Shown piece by piece: positions 18,067-26,058 of a stretch of DNA of 64,000 bases; position 1 is the stretch's first letter; each line of letters opens with the position of its first letter. The notes under the pieces were generated by a model, which was not told the DNA's origin, did no database searches, and saw only the letters and a list, made by a program, of their open reading frames with translations. The translations under genes and the position numbers were made by a program. This stretch comes from CAZMZF01 sp964570765 (GTDB taxonomy: Bacteria > Zixibacteria > MSB-5A5 > RBG-16-43-9), in assembly GCA_964570765.1 (NCBI GenBank), contig CAZMZF010000004.1, forward strand, positions 81,520 through 145,519, written 5' to 3'.

Positions 18067-19185
18067 ATGAACTTAAAACAGATGCTCGCAGAGGTCCTGG
18101 CAAGGAAAGCCTCGGACCTACATCTCAGGGTAGGGGTGAAACCTACTATAAGGGCGGATGGGGCTCTTTTGTCTTTAGAATGTGAGAATCTGACCCAGGC
18201 AGATATGGATGAGATAATGAGTCAGATACTGACCGAAGAACAGAAGGAAAGGTTCCTTAAAAAGAATGAGCTGGACTTGGCTCTGAGTATCTCTAAAATG
18301 GGAAGGTTCAGGATTAACTTCTACCGGCAAAGGGGCACTGTAGGTGTAGCTATCCGAACTGTTCATACTCTGATCCCTTCGTTTGAGGAGTTAAACCTAC
18401 CTAAGATTTTAAAGGATTTAGCTAATAATCGCAGAGGAATGATAATTCTGACCGGAACTACCGGAAGCGGTAAGTCAACTACCTTAGCCGCTATAATTGA
18501 GCACATAAATGCTACCCGGGCTGAAAATGTCCTGACGATTGAAGACCCGATTGAATATATTCATAAAGATCGCAAGAGTATAATTTGTCAGAGAGAAGTA
18601 GGGGGAGATACAGAGAGTTTTGTAACCGCCTTAAGACATGCTTTTCGTCAGGATCCGGATGTGATCCTGATTGGAGAGATCAGGGATTATGAAACCATGT
18701 CGATCGCGGTGACAGCCGCAGATACCGGGCATCTGGTTTTAACTACCCTGCATACCTTAAATGCCATTGAGACTATAAATAGGATAATCTCTTTTTACCC
18801 TCCTCATCAACACCAGCAGATCAGATTGCTTTTAGCCGCCACTCTTAAAGCGATCGTCTGCCAGAGACTGCTTCCTCGTTCAGATGGGCCAGGAAGAATA
18901 CCAGCAGTTGAGGTGTTAGTCTCAACCGCCTTGATCAGAGAATATATTATCGATCCCATGAAAACACCTCTGATAATCGAGCTGATCGAAAGTGGAAATA
19001 TTCAGTATGGGATGCAATCTTTTGATCAGTCGATAATGCAGCTTTATAAAGATGGATATATCTCCTATGCTGAAGCACTCCAGCAATGTACCAATCCAGA
19101 CGATTTCGAGTTGAGGGTTAAGGGGATAACCGGAGCGGCAGATAGGGGCTGGACTGAGTTCGAACAGTCCAGAAATAAAAAATAA
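18067..19185 (+). CDS. pilT: Type IV pilus retraction ATPase family (PilT/PilU)
   Basis: Hexameric ATPase that depolymerises type IV pili at the inner membrane. 372 residues from ATG 18067 with GGGAGG upstream; this gives the standard PilT start MNLKQMLAEVLARKASDLHL. Upstream in-frame starts (GTG 18001, ATG 18043) exist. Walker A GTTGSGKSTT, Asp box with ENVLTIEDPIEY, Walker B DVILIGEIRD and His box LVLTTLHTLNA are all present. The C-terminal AIRNLIRE box of classic PilT is replaced by STALIREYI, so PilU-like or other function is possible. No other pilus genes are nearby. Confidence 0.88.
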   Translation: MNLKQMLAEVLARKASDLHLRVGVKPTIRADGALLSLECENLTQADMDEIMSQILTEEQKERFLKKNELDLALSISKMGRFRINFYRQRGTVGVAIRTVHTLIPSFEELNLPKILKDLANNRRGMIILTGTTGSGKSTTLAAIIEHINATRAENVLTIEDPIEYIHKDRKSIICQREVGGDTESFVTALRHAFRQDPDVILIGEIRDYETMSIAVTAADTGHLVLTTLHTLNAIETINRIISFYPPHQHQQIRLLLAATLKAIVCQRLLPRSDGPGRIPAVEVLVSTALIREYIIDPMKTPLIIELIESGNIQYGMQSFDQSIMQLYKDGYISYAEALQQCTNPDDFELRVKGITGAADRGWTEFEQSRNKK

Positions 19186-19216
19186 TGGTGAAACCTAAAT
19201 TGATATTAACTTTTTT

Positions 19217-19247
19217 AGCTCTGAGAAGATTCTCAGAGCTTTTTTTT
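19217..19247 (+). terminator. Rho-independent terminator after pilT
   Basis: Stem AGCTCTGAGAA/TTCTCAGAGCT with a 3-base loop and T7, 31 bases after the stop. Confidence 0.85.
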
Positions 19248-19283
19248 AAATCTATAAATAAGTTAGATTTTTTAAATGGCATC

Positions 19284-19399
19284 TGGAGTGTAAAGCCTCA
19301 AGGTCTTGTCCACAGGATCCTGGTGAAGACTTCAGCTTTACGTTTAAACTAATGATAGCAAGATAAGGTATTCTGGCAAACCTTAAGGTTTGCACTCCA
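19284..19399. repeat. Inverted-repeat element, TGGAGTGTAA family, copy 2
   Basis: Ends TGGAGTG and CACTCCA inverted, followed by AAGTTAC as in copy 1; the middle contains AACCTTAAGGTT. The rest of 19400-19571 is AT-rich and shows no gene; the accC promoter must lie there but no clear box was seen. Confidence 0.7.
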
Positions 19400-19571
19400 A
19401 AGTTACTCCGAAAACTACTTTTCAAAAGGTCTCACAAATGTTGTTGATAAAGCTTGCCATGGCGTGTTTAATCCAAAAATAAAAGTAAATATTTTTCTTG
19501 CTATTCTTCGTAAAAAAAGATAAATTTCAGCCAAGCGATTTAGTAATGTGGAAGTTTAACCAAGAAGGGTT

Positions 19572-20939
19572 TTGTTTAAAAAAATATTGATAGCAAATCG
19601 TGGTGAGATCGCCTTAAGGATTATCCGAGCATGTAAAGAGTTAGGGATTGCCACGGTAGCGGTTCATTCTGAGGCAGATAGTAACTCTCTGCATGTTAGA
19701 TTTGCGGATGAAGATGTCTGCATCGGTCCGGCTAAAGCAACAGAAACCTATCTAGATCCTAAAAGGATTATCAGTGCGGCTGAGGTCACCAATACAGATG
19801 CTATTCATCCGGGATATGGTTTCTTAGCTGAAAATGCGGATTTTGCTGAAATCTGTGAGTCCTGCAAAATAAAATTCATTGGGCCTACTTCTAAAATGAT
19901 CAGACTGATGGGTGATAAGGCGGTAGCAAAGCAGAAAATGAAGGAAGCTGGAGTGCCGGTCATTCCGGGAAGCGAGGGAGTTATTAAAGATCTAGAGGAA
20001 GCTCAGAGAATATCAATCGAAATAGGATTCCCAGTCTTGATCAAAGCTTCTGGAGGGGGAGGGGGTAAAGGGATGAGGGTAGCTAAAAACAAAGAGGAAC
20101 TTAAGAAAAATTTGGAGATGGCTCAGATGGAAGCTGAAGCGGCTTTTGGCAATCCTGAGGTTTATATTGAAAAACTGGTTTTAAACCCACGTCATATTGA
20201 GTTTCAGGTCTTGGGTGATAGCTATGGGAATTTAATCCACTTAGGGGAGAGAGATTGCACTATCCAGAGAAGGCATCAGAAATTAATAGAAGAATCACCC
20301 TCTACAGCTCTAACCCCATCGCTCCGAGAAAAGATGGGGAGTTCAGCAGTGTTAGGTGCATCCCGGATAGGATATGAGAGCGTGGGTACGATAGAGTTTC
20401 TTTTAGATAAAAATGGTAATTTCTATTTTATGGAGATGAATACCCGAATTCAGGTTGAGCACCCGGTCACAGAGGAGGTTACAGGGATAGACCTTTTAAA
20501 AGAACAAATAAAAATTGCAGCTGGAGAAAAACTTCCTCGCACTCAAGAAGAGATTGTCCTGAGAGGACATGCGATCGAATGCCGGATTAATGCCGAAGAT
20601 CCGGAGAAGGATTTCAGGCCCAATCCAGGTTTGATTAAAAGCTTTCATGTCCCGGGTGGACACGGGATCAGGGTAGATACTCATGCTTATGCTGGGTATG
20701 AGATTCCTTCTTACTACGACTCTTTAGTGGCAAAATTGATCTCCTGTGGCGATACCCGGGAGGAGTCTATTCTCAAAATGAGAAGAGCCTTAGATGAGTT
20801 TATCATCGAGGGGATACAAACGACAATACCATTTTACAAAACCGTTTTTTCTAATCCCAATTTCATAAGCGGTGAATATGATACTTCATTCGTAGAAAAC
20901 TTGTTTAAAGAAACTTCAAAAGAAAAAATATCAATTTAA
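19572..20939 (+). CDS. accC: Acetyl-CoA carboxylase biotin carboxylase subunit
   Basis: ATP-dependent carboxylation of the biotin on AccB. 455 residues, ATP-grasp fold: NRGEIALRIIRACKELGI at the N-terminus, KASGGGGGKGMRV glycine loop, EFQVLGDSYGN, and the catalytic EMNTRIQVEHPVTEEVTGIDL. The start is TTG at 19572 with AAGAAGGG just upstream. It is followed 19 bases later by gcvH. Biotin carboxylase is normally paired with accB; the split here is by insertion of pilT and repeats. Confidence 0.95.
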   Translation: MFKKILIANRGEIALRIIRACKELGIATVAVHSEADSNSLHVRFADEDVCIGPAKATETYLDPKRIISAAEVTNTDAIHPGYGFLAENADFAEICESCKIKFIGPTSKMIRLMGDKAVAKQKMKEAGVPVIPGSEGVIKDLEEAQRISIEIGFPVLIKASGGGGGKGMRVAKNKEELKKNLEMAQMEAEAAFGNPEVYIEKLVLNPRHIEFQVLGDSYGNLIHLGERDCTIQRRHQKLIEESPSTALTPSLREKMGSSAVLGASRIGYESVGTIEFLLDKNGNFYFMEMNTRIQVEHPVTEEVTGIDLLKEQIKIAAGEKLPRTQEEIVLRGHAIECRINAEDPEKDFRPNPGLIKSFHVPGGHGIRVDTHAYAGYEIPSYYDSLVAKLISCGDTREESILKMRRALDEFIIEGIQTTIPFYKTVFSNPNFISGEYDTSFVENLFKETSKEKISI

Positions 20940-20958
20940 ACAATTCAAAGGAGGTAAA

Positions 20959-21342
20959 ATGGTTATAAAAAATGATTTGAAATATACTAAGGAGCATGAG
21001 TGGATCAAATTGGAGAATAATATTGCAACTGTGGGTATTGATGATTATGCTCAAGGGGAGCTGGGAGACATAGTCTTTGTAGAGTTACCCAAGGTAGGGA
21101 TTAAGGTGGAGCAGATGAAGCCTTTTGGGGTGATAGAGGCAGTCAAAGCTGTGTCTGAGCTTTTTTCCCCGGTAACGGGTGAAGTAATCGAAGTCAACTC
21201 TAAACTTGAAGCAGAAGCTGGACTGATCAATAAAGACCCGTATGGTGAAGGCTGGATTATAAAGGTAAAGATTAAAGATCCTAAAGAGCTGGATAATCTT
21301 CTTTCTGCAGAAGATTATAAAAAGCTACTTGAACAAAAATAG
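20959..21342 (+). CDS. gcvH: Glycine cleavage system H protein
   Basis: Lipoyl carrier that shuttles the aminomethyl group between P and T proteins. 127 residues, normal length. The lipoyl Lys is at about residue 63 in GVIEAVKAVSEL, followed by SPVTGEV. AAAGGAGGT lies just before the ATG. First of the gcv genes H-PA-(three others)-PB; no glycine riboswitch fits in the 19-base gap upstream, and no gcvT is in the window. Confidence 0.95.
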   Translation: MVIKNDLKYTKEHEWIKLENNIATVGIDDYAQGELGDIVFVELPKVGIKVEQMKPFGVIEAVKAVSELFSPVTGEVIEVNSKLEAEAGLINKDPYGEGWIIKVKIKDPKELDNLLSAEDYKKLLEQK

Positions 21343-21357
21343 AGAATATTTTTAAAG

Positions 21358-22743
21358 ATGAATCAGGATATTGATTTTAAAAAGAGAGAGTTTATGAGCT
21401 ATATTCCCAATACAGAGGATGATCAGAAAAAGATGCTTGAGAGGATAGGGGTTAGTGGATTTAAAGATTTAATTAATCCTATTCCTGAATCTCTAAGGTT
21501 AAAAGATGAGCTCAAGCTTCCAACAGGACTCCCGGAGCTGGAGCTTAAAAATCTTCTAACCAGGATATCAGAGGGAAATAGAAACACGGATAATCTAATC
21601 AGTTTTTTGGGTGGAGGAGCTTATGACCATTTCATTCCCAGCGTGGTAAATCATATTCTTTTACGTTCAGAATTTTATACCGCCTATACCCCCTATCAGC
21701 CAGAAGTGAGTCAGGGAACTTTACAGAGCATCTATGAATATCAATCTATGATCTGTCAGCTTACTGAGATGGAGGTTTCAAACGCTTCAATGTATGACGG
21801 GGCCTCAGCCGTGGCTGAGGCAGGTCTTTTATCCTTAGCCGAAACTAGCAGAAAAGAGATTCTGGTCTCAGGCTCTCTGAATCCAACTTACTATAGGGTC
21901 CTCTGCACCTATTGTGAAAGAGGAGGGATGAAAATCAGGAAACTTGAGCCAAAAGATGGAGTTACGGATCTGGAGCTTTTAGATAAAAAACTTTCTTCAA
22001 AGACTGCCAGCTTGATCCTGCAATCTCCTAATTTTTTCGGACTCTTAGAAAAGGTAGAGGAGATAGAGAAAAAAGTGCATTCAGCTGGAGCTTTGTTGAT
22101 TATGGTTTGTGATCCCATTTCTTTAGCTATTCTAAAAACGCCTGGAGAGTATGGGGCAGACATTGCAGTTGGTGAAGGTCAACCTTTAGGAAATAGTCTA
22201 AATTTCGGGGGACCGTTCTTAGGGTTTTTCGCTTGTAAACAAAACCTTATCCGTCGAATGCCCGGAAGGCTTGTAGGAGCTACGGTTGATTCTAAGGGGA
22301 GAAGAGGATTTGTTTTAGTTTTGCAGACCAGAGAACAGCATATTCGCCGGGAAAAGGCTACCTCTAATATCTGTACGAATGAAGCTCTGTGTGCTTTAGC
22401 CGCTACAGTTCATCTTTCCCTTTTAGGAAAAAATGGGTTAAGAAAAGTAGCGGAGTTGTGTGTGCAGAAAAGCCATTATGCGGCTGAAAAGATAACCCGG
22501 ATAGATGGTTTCAGACTTAAATATTCAGCACCATTCTTCAAGGAGTTTGTGGTTGAAACCCCTGTTCCGGCTAGTAGAATTATAAAACTTCTTTTGAAGA
22601 AAAATATTTTAGCAGGGATTGATCTATCTTTGTTCGATAGGAAAATGAAAAATAATCTTCTGGTATCAGTTACTGAGAAGAGAACTAAAGATGAGATAGA
22701 TTATCTGGTAGAAAATCTCAGAGGCTTGATTAAAAAAGGATAG
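21358..22743 (+). CDS. gcvPA: Glycine dehydrogenase (decarboxylating) subunit 1
   Basis: N-terminal half of the two-subunit P protein, which decarboxylates glycine with PLP. 461 residues; family members usually begin at the MSYIPNTEDDQKKML segment, which is residue 13 here (ATG 21394), so the start may be there. Conserved FLGGGAYDHFIPSVV, TAYTPYQPEVSQGTLQ and DGASAVAEA blocks are present. It starts 15 bases after gcvH. Subunit 2 is 1.7 kb downstream behind three unrelated genes. Confidence 0.93.
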   Translation: MNQDIDFKKREFMSYIPNTEDDQKKMLERIGVSGFKDLINPIPESLRLKDELKLPTGLPELELKNLLTRISEGNRNTDNLISFLGGGAYDHFIPSVVNHILLRSEFYTAYTPYQPEVSQGTLQSIYEYQSMICQLTEMEVSNASMYDGASAVAEAGLLSLAETSRKEILVSGSLNPTYYRVLCTYCERGGMKIRKLEPKDGVTDLELLDKKLSSKTASLILQSPNFFGLLEKVEEIEKKVHSAGALLIMVCDPISLAILKTPGEYGADIAVGEGQPLGNSLNFGGPFLGFFACKQNLIRRMPGRLVGATVDSKGRRGFVLVLQTREQHIRREKATSNICTNEALCALAATVHLSLLGKNGLRKVAELCVQKSHYAAEKITRIDGFRLKYSAPFFKEFVVETPVPASRIIKLLLKKNILAGIDLSLFDRKMKNNLLVSVTEKRTKDEIDYLVENLRGLIKKG

Positions 22744-22744
22744 A

Positions 22745-23107
22745 ATGTCTTATTGTCCTAAATGTGGATTTGAATATAAACCCGGGATTAACACTTGTCC
22801 AGACTGCGGAGAGAAGTTGGTTGTAGAACTGAAATTAGTCAGGAAAAAAGAGGTTGGAAGAGAAAAGGTTATAACTGAACCAAAACTTAAACTACTGTAT
22901 ATTACTAAGAATATGGTTTATGCTAATTTCTTGTCAGAGACTTTGGAAAAAAGTGAGATTCCCTGTTTGGTTCGCAGTGAATCTGGTTTGAATCTTAGAG
23001 CTGGAGCTTTAACCCGACATCCTGTTACAGATATTAAAATTTATGTAAGAGAAGAAGACTTTGAAAAAAGCTTGAAGATAAAAGAGCTATTAGTGTATGA
23101 TTTATAA
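22745..23107 (+). CDS. Zinc-ribbon plus DUF2007-like protein, copy 1
   Basis: 120 residues. An N-terminal zinc ribbon (C4, C7, C18, C21) is joined to a C-terminal domain resembling DUF2007, a family described as putative signal-transducing proteins: KLLYITKNMVYANFLSETLEKSEIPCLVRSE, then IKIYVREEDFEKSLKIKELL. It begins one base after the gcvPA stop and is followed by a paralogue. It may sense or bind a ligand or regulate the gcv enzymes; nothing in sequence decides this. Confidence 0.75.
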   Translation: MSYCPKCGFEYKPGINTCPDCGEKLVVELKLVRKKEVGREKVITEPKLKLLYITKNMVYANFLSETLEKSEIPCLVRSESGLNLRAGALTRHPVTDIKIYVREEDFEKSLKIKELLVYDL

Positions 23108-23145
23108 TAGAAAAGTAATAAAAACTTCCAACTAAAAAAAAGTCT

Positions 23146-23484
23146 ATGCCGTTCTGTCCGTTATGTAATTCCGAATATCCGGCTGGCACGAAAAGATGCC
23201 CGGAGTGTGAAGCCGATTTAATTGAGGAGTTGCCCGAAGAGCAAGAGGAAGAAGAGAAGAACTTAGTCTTGCTCTATGCTACTCCAAATCGGGTTTTAGC
23301 TGAGTTTTTAAAGGAAACCTTAGCGGATAGCAATATTCCCTGTTTTCTTCGCTATACCGGTAGTTTTTTAGAAGGTGGATTGGGATATGTGGTAAAAGAT
23401 CAGCCTGGATATAAATTGTATGTGCCAGAAGATAAATATGAGGAGAGCTTAGCTATTAAAGAACAAACTGTAGGAAACCTATAA
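23146..23484 (+). CDS. Zinc-ribbon plus DUF2007-like protein, copy 2
   Basis: 112 residues, paralogue of the preceding gene with the same layout: C4, C7, C18, C21 ribbon, acidic linker rich in Glu, then LVLLYATPNRVLAEFLKETLADSNIPCFLRY and a final YKLYVPEDKYEESLAIKEQ. The two copies differ in most linker positions, so the duplication is old. It lies within the run gcvPA to gcvPB. Confidence 0.75.
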   Translation: MPFCPLCNSEYPAGTKRCPECEADLIEELPEEQEEEEKNLVLLYATPNRVLAEFLKETLADSNIPCFLRYTGSFLEGGLGYVVKDQPGYKLYVPEDKYEESLAIKEQTVGNL

Positions 23485-23505
23485 CTTTACTAAAGGAGAG
23501 GTGGT

Positions 23506-24375
23506 ATGGAAAAAAGAAAAGGTTCTCACTGGATTATTCTATTTTTTGTTTTTTTCATATCTTTTTATTTTTTCGTCTGCGGGAAGGTGATCCCTAAATC
23601 GATTAACTGGGCGGCTAATTTTGAAGAGGTATCTCAGATTGCTAAGTCTGAGAACAAAAACATGATCCTGGATTTTTATACCGATTGGTGCAAGTGGTGT
23701 AGAAAGCTGGCTGATTCTACCTTCACTGATACCAGTTTAATACGCTTCTCAGTAGATTTTGTTTTCTTTAAAACCAATGCGGAAAAAGACACAGCTTTAG
23801 CTGAAAAATATAAAATAAATGGATATCCCTCCGTAATCCTGACCAATCCTTCAGGTGAGGAGATCGACCGAGTTGTAGGATATGCCAATGCTCCTGATTT
23901 TATGCAAAAAATTAAAGATTACCTTAAGGGTGAAGGAACCCTGTCGGATTTAGAAAACAAGCTTACAAAAGATACTACCGATATAGAGCTCTGGTTTAAG
24001 GTAGGAGATAAGTATCAAGAACGTAGAAGATTTGAGGAAGCTTTGATTAATTATAATAAAGTAATTTCATTAGACCCACAGGATAGCACCCAGAAAGCTT
24101 CAGAAGCTCTTTTCAATATGGGGCTAATATATAGAAAACAAAAAGATTATCCTAAAGCCATTGATAAGTTCCAGGAAATATCGAAAAGATACCCTAAGAG
24201 TGAGCTGAGTTTGGATGCAGAGGAATTGATTTCTGATGCTTATGTAAAGATGGGAGATACAACCAGAGCTATTTCTTTATATAGAAATATATTAAAGGAA
24301 CATCCAGATTTAGAACAGAGTGAAAAAGACTATTTGGAAAAAGCAATAAAAAAGTTAGAGGGAAAAAAAGAATAG
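23506..24375 (+). CDS. Thioredoxin-fold lipoprotein with TPR repeats
   Basis: 289 residues. A hydrophobic N-terminus ends in FFVCGK, so Cys25 may be lipid-modified. A thioredoxin domain follows with the active site WCKWC (C62, C65) and the cis-Pro motif GYPSVIL, as in the DUF255/DsbD-like group; then two to three TPR units (ELWFKVGDKYQERRRFEEAL, SEALFNMGLIYRKQKDYPKAI). It probably acts as an envelope-side reductase or chaperone. GGAGAGGT precedes the ATG. It sits 22 bases after the DUF2007 pair and 110 bases before gcvPB. Confidence 0.83.
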   Translation: MEKRKGSHWIILFFVFFISFYFFVCGKVIPKSINWAANFEEVSQIAKSENKNMILDFYTDWCKWCRKLADSTFTDTSLIRFSVDFVFFKTNAEKDTALAEKYKINGYPSVILTNPSGEEIDRVVGYANAPDFMQKIKDYLKGEGTLSDLENKLTKDTTDIELWFKVGDKYQERRRFEEALINYNKVISLDPQDSTQKASEALFNMGLIYRKQKDYPKAIDKFQEISKRYPKSELSLDAEELISDAYVKMGDTTRAISLYRNILKEHPDLEQSEKDYLEKAIKKLEGKKE

Positions 24376-24485
24376 GTAGAGGGCAAAAAATATTTAAAAA
24401 CTAAAAGCAGGGAAGATAGTATTACTTATTTTTAAAATAAAAGTTTTTTAATATTAAAAGGTAAAAATTTATTCAGGAGTTTTGG

Positions 24486-25946
24486 ATGGGTCAAAAACTG
24501 ATTTTTGAGTTGAGCTCAAAAGGGAGAAGCGGGTGTGATCTACCAGAATTAGACATACCACCAAAAATAATTGAGGAGCTTATTTCAGAGGGTAGCTTAA
24601 GAAAGAAGGAGTTAAAACTGCCAGAGGTAAGTCAGGTGGATGTGGTTCGTCATTTCATCGCTCTTTCTATTTTAAATCATCATGTGGATAAAAGCTTTTA
24701 CCCCTTAGGCTCCTGCACCATGAAATATAGTCCCAAGATCAATGAGGATCTATCACGCCTGCCAGGTTTTTCCTCAATCCATCCCTATCAGCCGGAGGAG
24801 ACAGTTCAGGGTGCTTTAAAGTTAATGTTTGAATTAGGGGAATATCTAAAAGAGATCGGTGGAGTTGATGCGGTTACCCTTCAGCCTGCGGCTGGAGCTC
24901 AGGGAGAGCTGACCGGGCTCTTGATAACCCGAGCCTATCATACTAAAAACGGTAACCACAGGTCAAAGATAATCATTCCAGATTCTGCTCACGGCACAAA
25001 CCCGGCTTCTGTGACTATAACTGGGTATCAGGTTGTTCAGGTTAAATCTAACCAAAAGGGGTTAGTGGATTTAGAGGAATTGAAAAAAGTTCTAGATGAA
25101 GAGGTAGCCTGTTTTATGCTTACCACTCCTAATACCTTAGGGCTTTTTGAATCTCAGATAGAAGAGATCTCCAAAGCAGTCCATAATGCAGGGGCACTTC
25201 TTTATATGGATGGTGCCAATCTTAATGCTCTTTTAGGAATAGTTCGTCCTGGTGATATGGGGTTTGATATAGTCCACTTCAACCTGCATAAAACTTTTTC
25301 TACTCCCCATGGTGGAGGGGGACCTGGAGCAGGACCTTTGGGAGTTAAAAGATTATTAGAGCCTTTTCTGCCATTTCCAGTTATAGAGAAAAAAGTTGAT
25401 GAAAAGGGGAAGGATAATTATTCGTTCAATTATAAAAGACCAGATTCAATCGGGAAGATGCAAGGATTTTATGGGAATTTCGGGATTATGGTCAGAGCCT
25501 ATGCTTTTATCCGAGCCTGTGGTCCAGAAGGGTTGAAAAAAATCTCAGAGAATGCAGTTATAAATGCCAATTATATAATGGAGTCCTTAAAAGACCTTTA
25601 TCACCTTCCTTATCCCGGACCCTGTATGCATGAGTTTGTTTTGTCAGGCGGTAAGCAAAAAAGCAAAGGGGTAAGAACAGCCGATATAGCCAAGAGAATT
25701 TTAGATTATGGTTTACATGCACCTACGGTTTATTTTCCATTAATCGTGTCTGAGGCTTTGATGATTGAGCCAACTGAGTCTGAGAGCCGGGAAAGTTGTG
25801 ATGAGTTTATACAGGTAATGAAAAAAATTGCTCAAGAGGTGGAGGAAAATCCTGAGTTGGTCAAAGGAGCACCATATAATACACCGGTTTTACGTTTAGA
25901 TGAAGTTAAGGCTACTAAAGACTTAGACATAAGGTGGAAAGGTTAA
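24486..25946 (+). CDS. gcvPB: Glycine dehydrogenase (decarboxylating) subunit 2
   Basis: C-terminal half of the P protein and site of the PLP Schiff base. 486 residues. FYPLGSCTMKYSPKINE, TLQPAAGAQGELTGLL and DSAHGTNPAS are present, and the PLP Lys is in HFNLHKTFSTPHGGGGPG. C-terminal EPTESESRE and APYNTPVLRLDE fit the family. A terminator follows at once. Confidence 0.94.
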   Translation: MGQKLIFELSSKGRSGCDLPELDIPPKIIEELISEGSLRKKELKLPEVSQVDVVRHFIALSILNHHVDKSFYPLGSCTMKYSPKINEDLSRLPGFSSIHPYQPEETVQGALKLMFELGEYLKEIGGVDAVTLQPAAGAQGELTGLLITRAYHTKNGNHRSKIIIPDSAHGTNPASVTITGYQVVQVKSNQKGLVDLEELKKVLDEEVACFMLTTPNTLGLFESQIEEISKAVHNAGALLYMDGANLNALLGIVRPGDMGFDIVHFNLHKTFSTPHGGGGPGAGPLGVKRLLEPFLPFPVIEKKVDEKGKDNYSFNYKRPDSIGKMQGFYGNFGIMVRAYAFIRACGPEGLKKISENAVINANYIMESLKDLYHLPYPGPCMHEFVLSGGKQKSKGVRTADIAKRILDYGLHAPTVYFPLIVSEALMIEPTESESRESCDEFIQVMKKIAQEVEENPELVKGAPYNTPVLRLDEVKATKDLDIRWKG

Positions 25947-25991
25947 AATAATAGTTTAATCCGCCAGAAGCGGACAAAAAATAAAATGTCA

Positions 25992-26021
25992 AAAACCCGC
26001 TTGCTCTCTTAAGCGGGTTTT
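25992..26021 (+). terminator. Rho-independent terminator after gcvPB
   Basis: Stem AAAACCCGCTT/AAGCGGGTTTT with an 8-base loop, 45 bases after the stop. A/T flanks suit both directions. Confidence 0.8.
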
Positions 26022-26058
26022 ATTTGAAATATATGAAAATTTTCAGTATTTTAAAAAT

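Noticed and set aside
20940..20958. Glycine riboswitch before gcvH
   Set aside because: The gap to accC is only 19 bases and no glycine aptamer motif exists further up.
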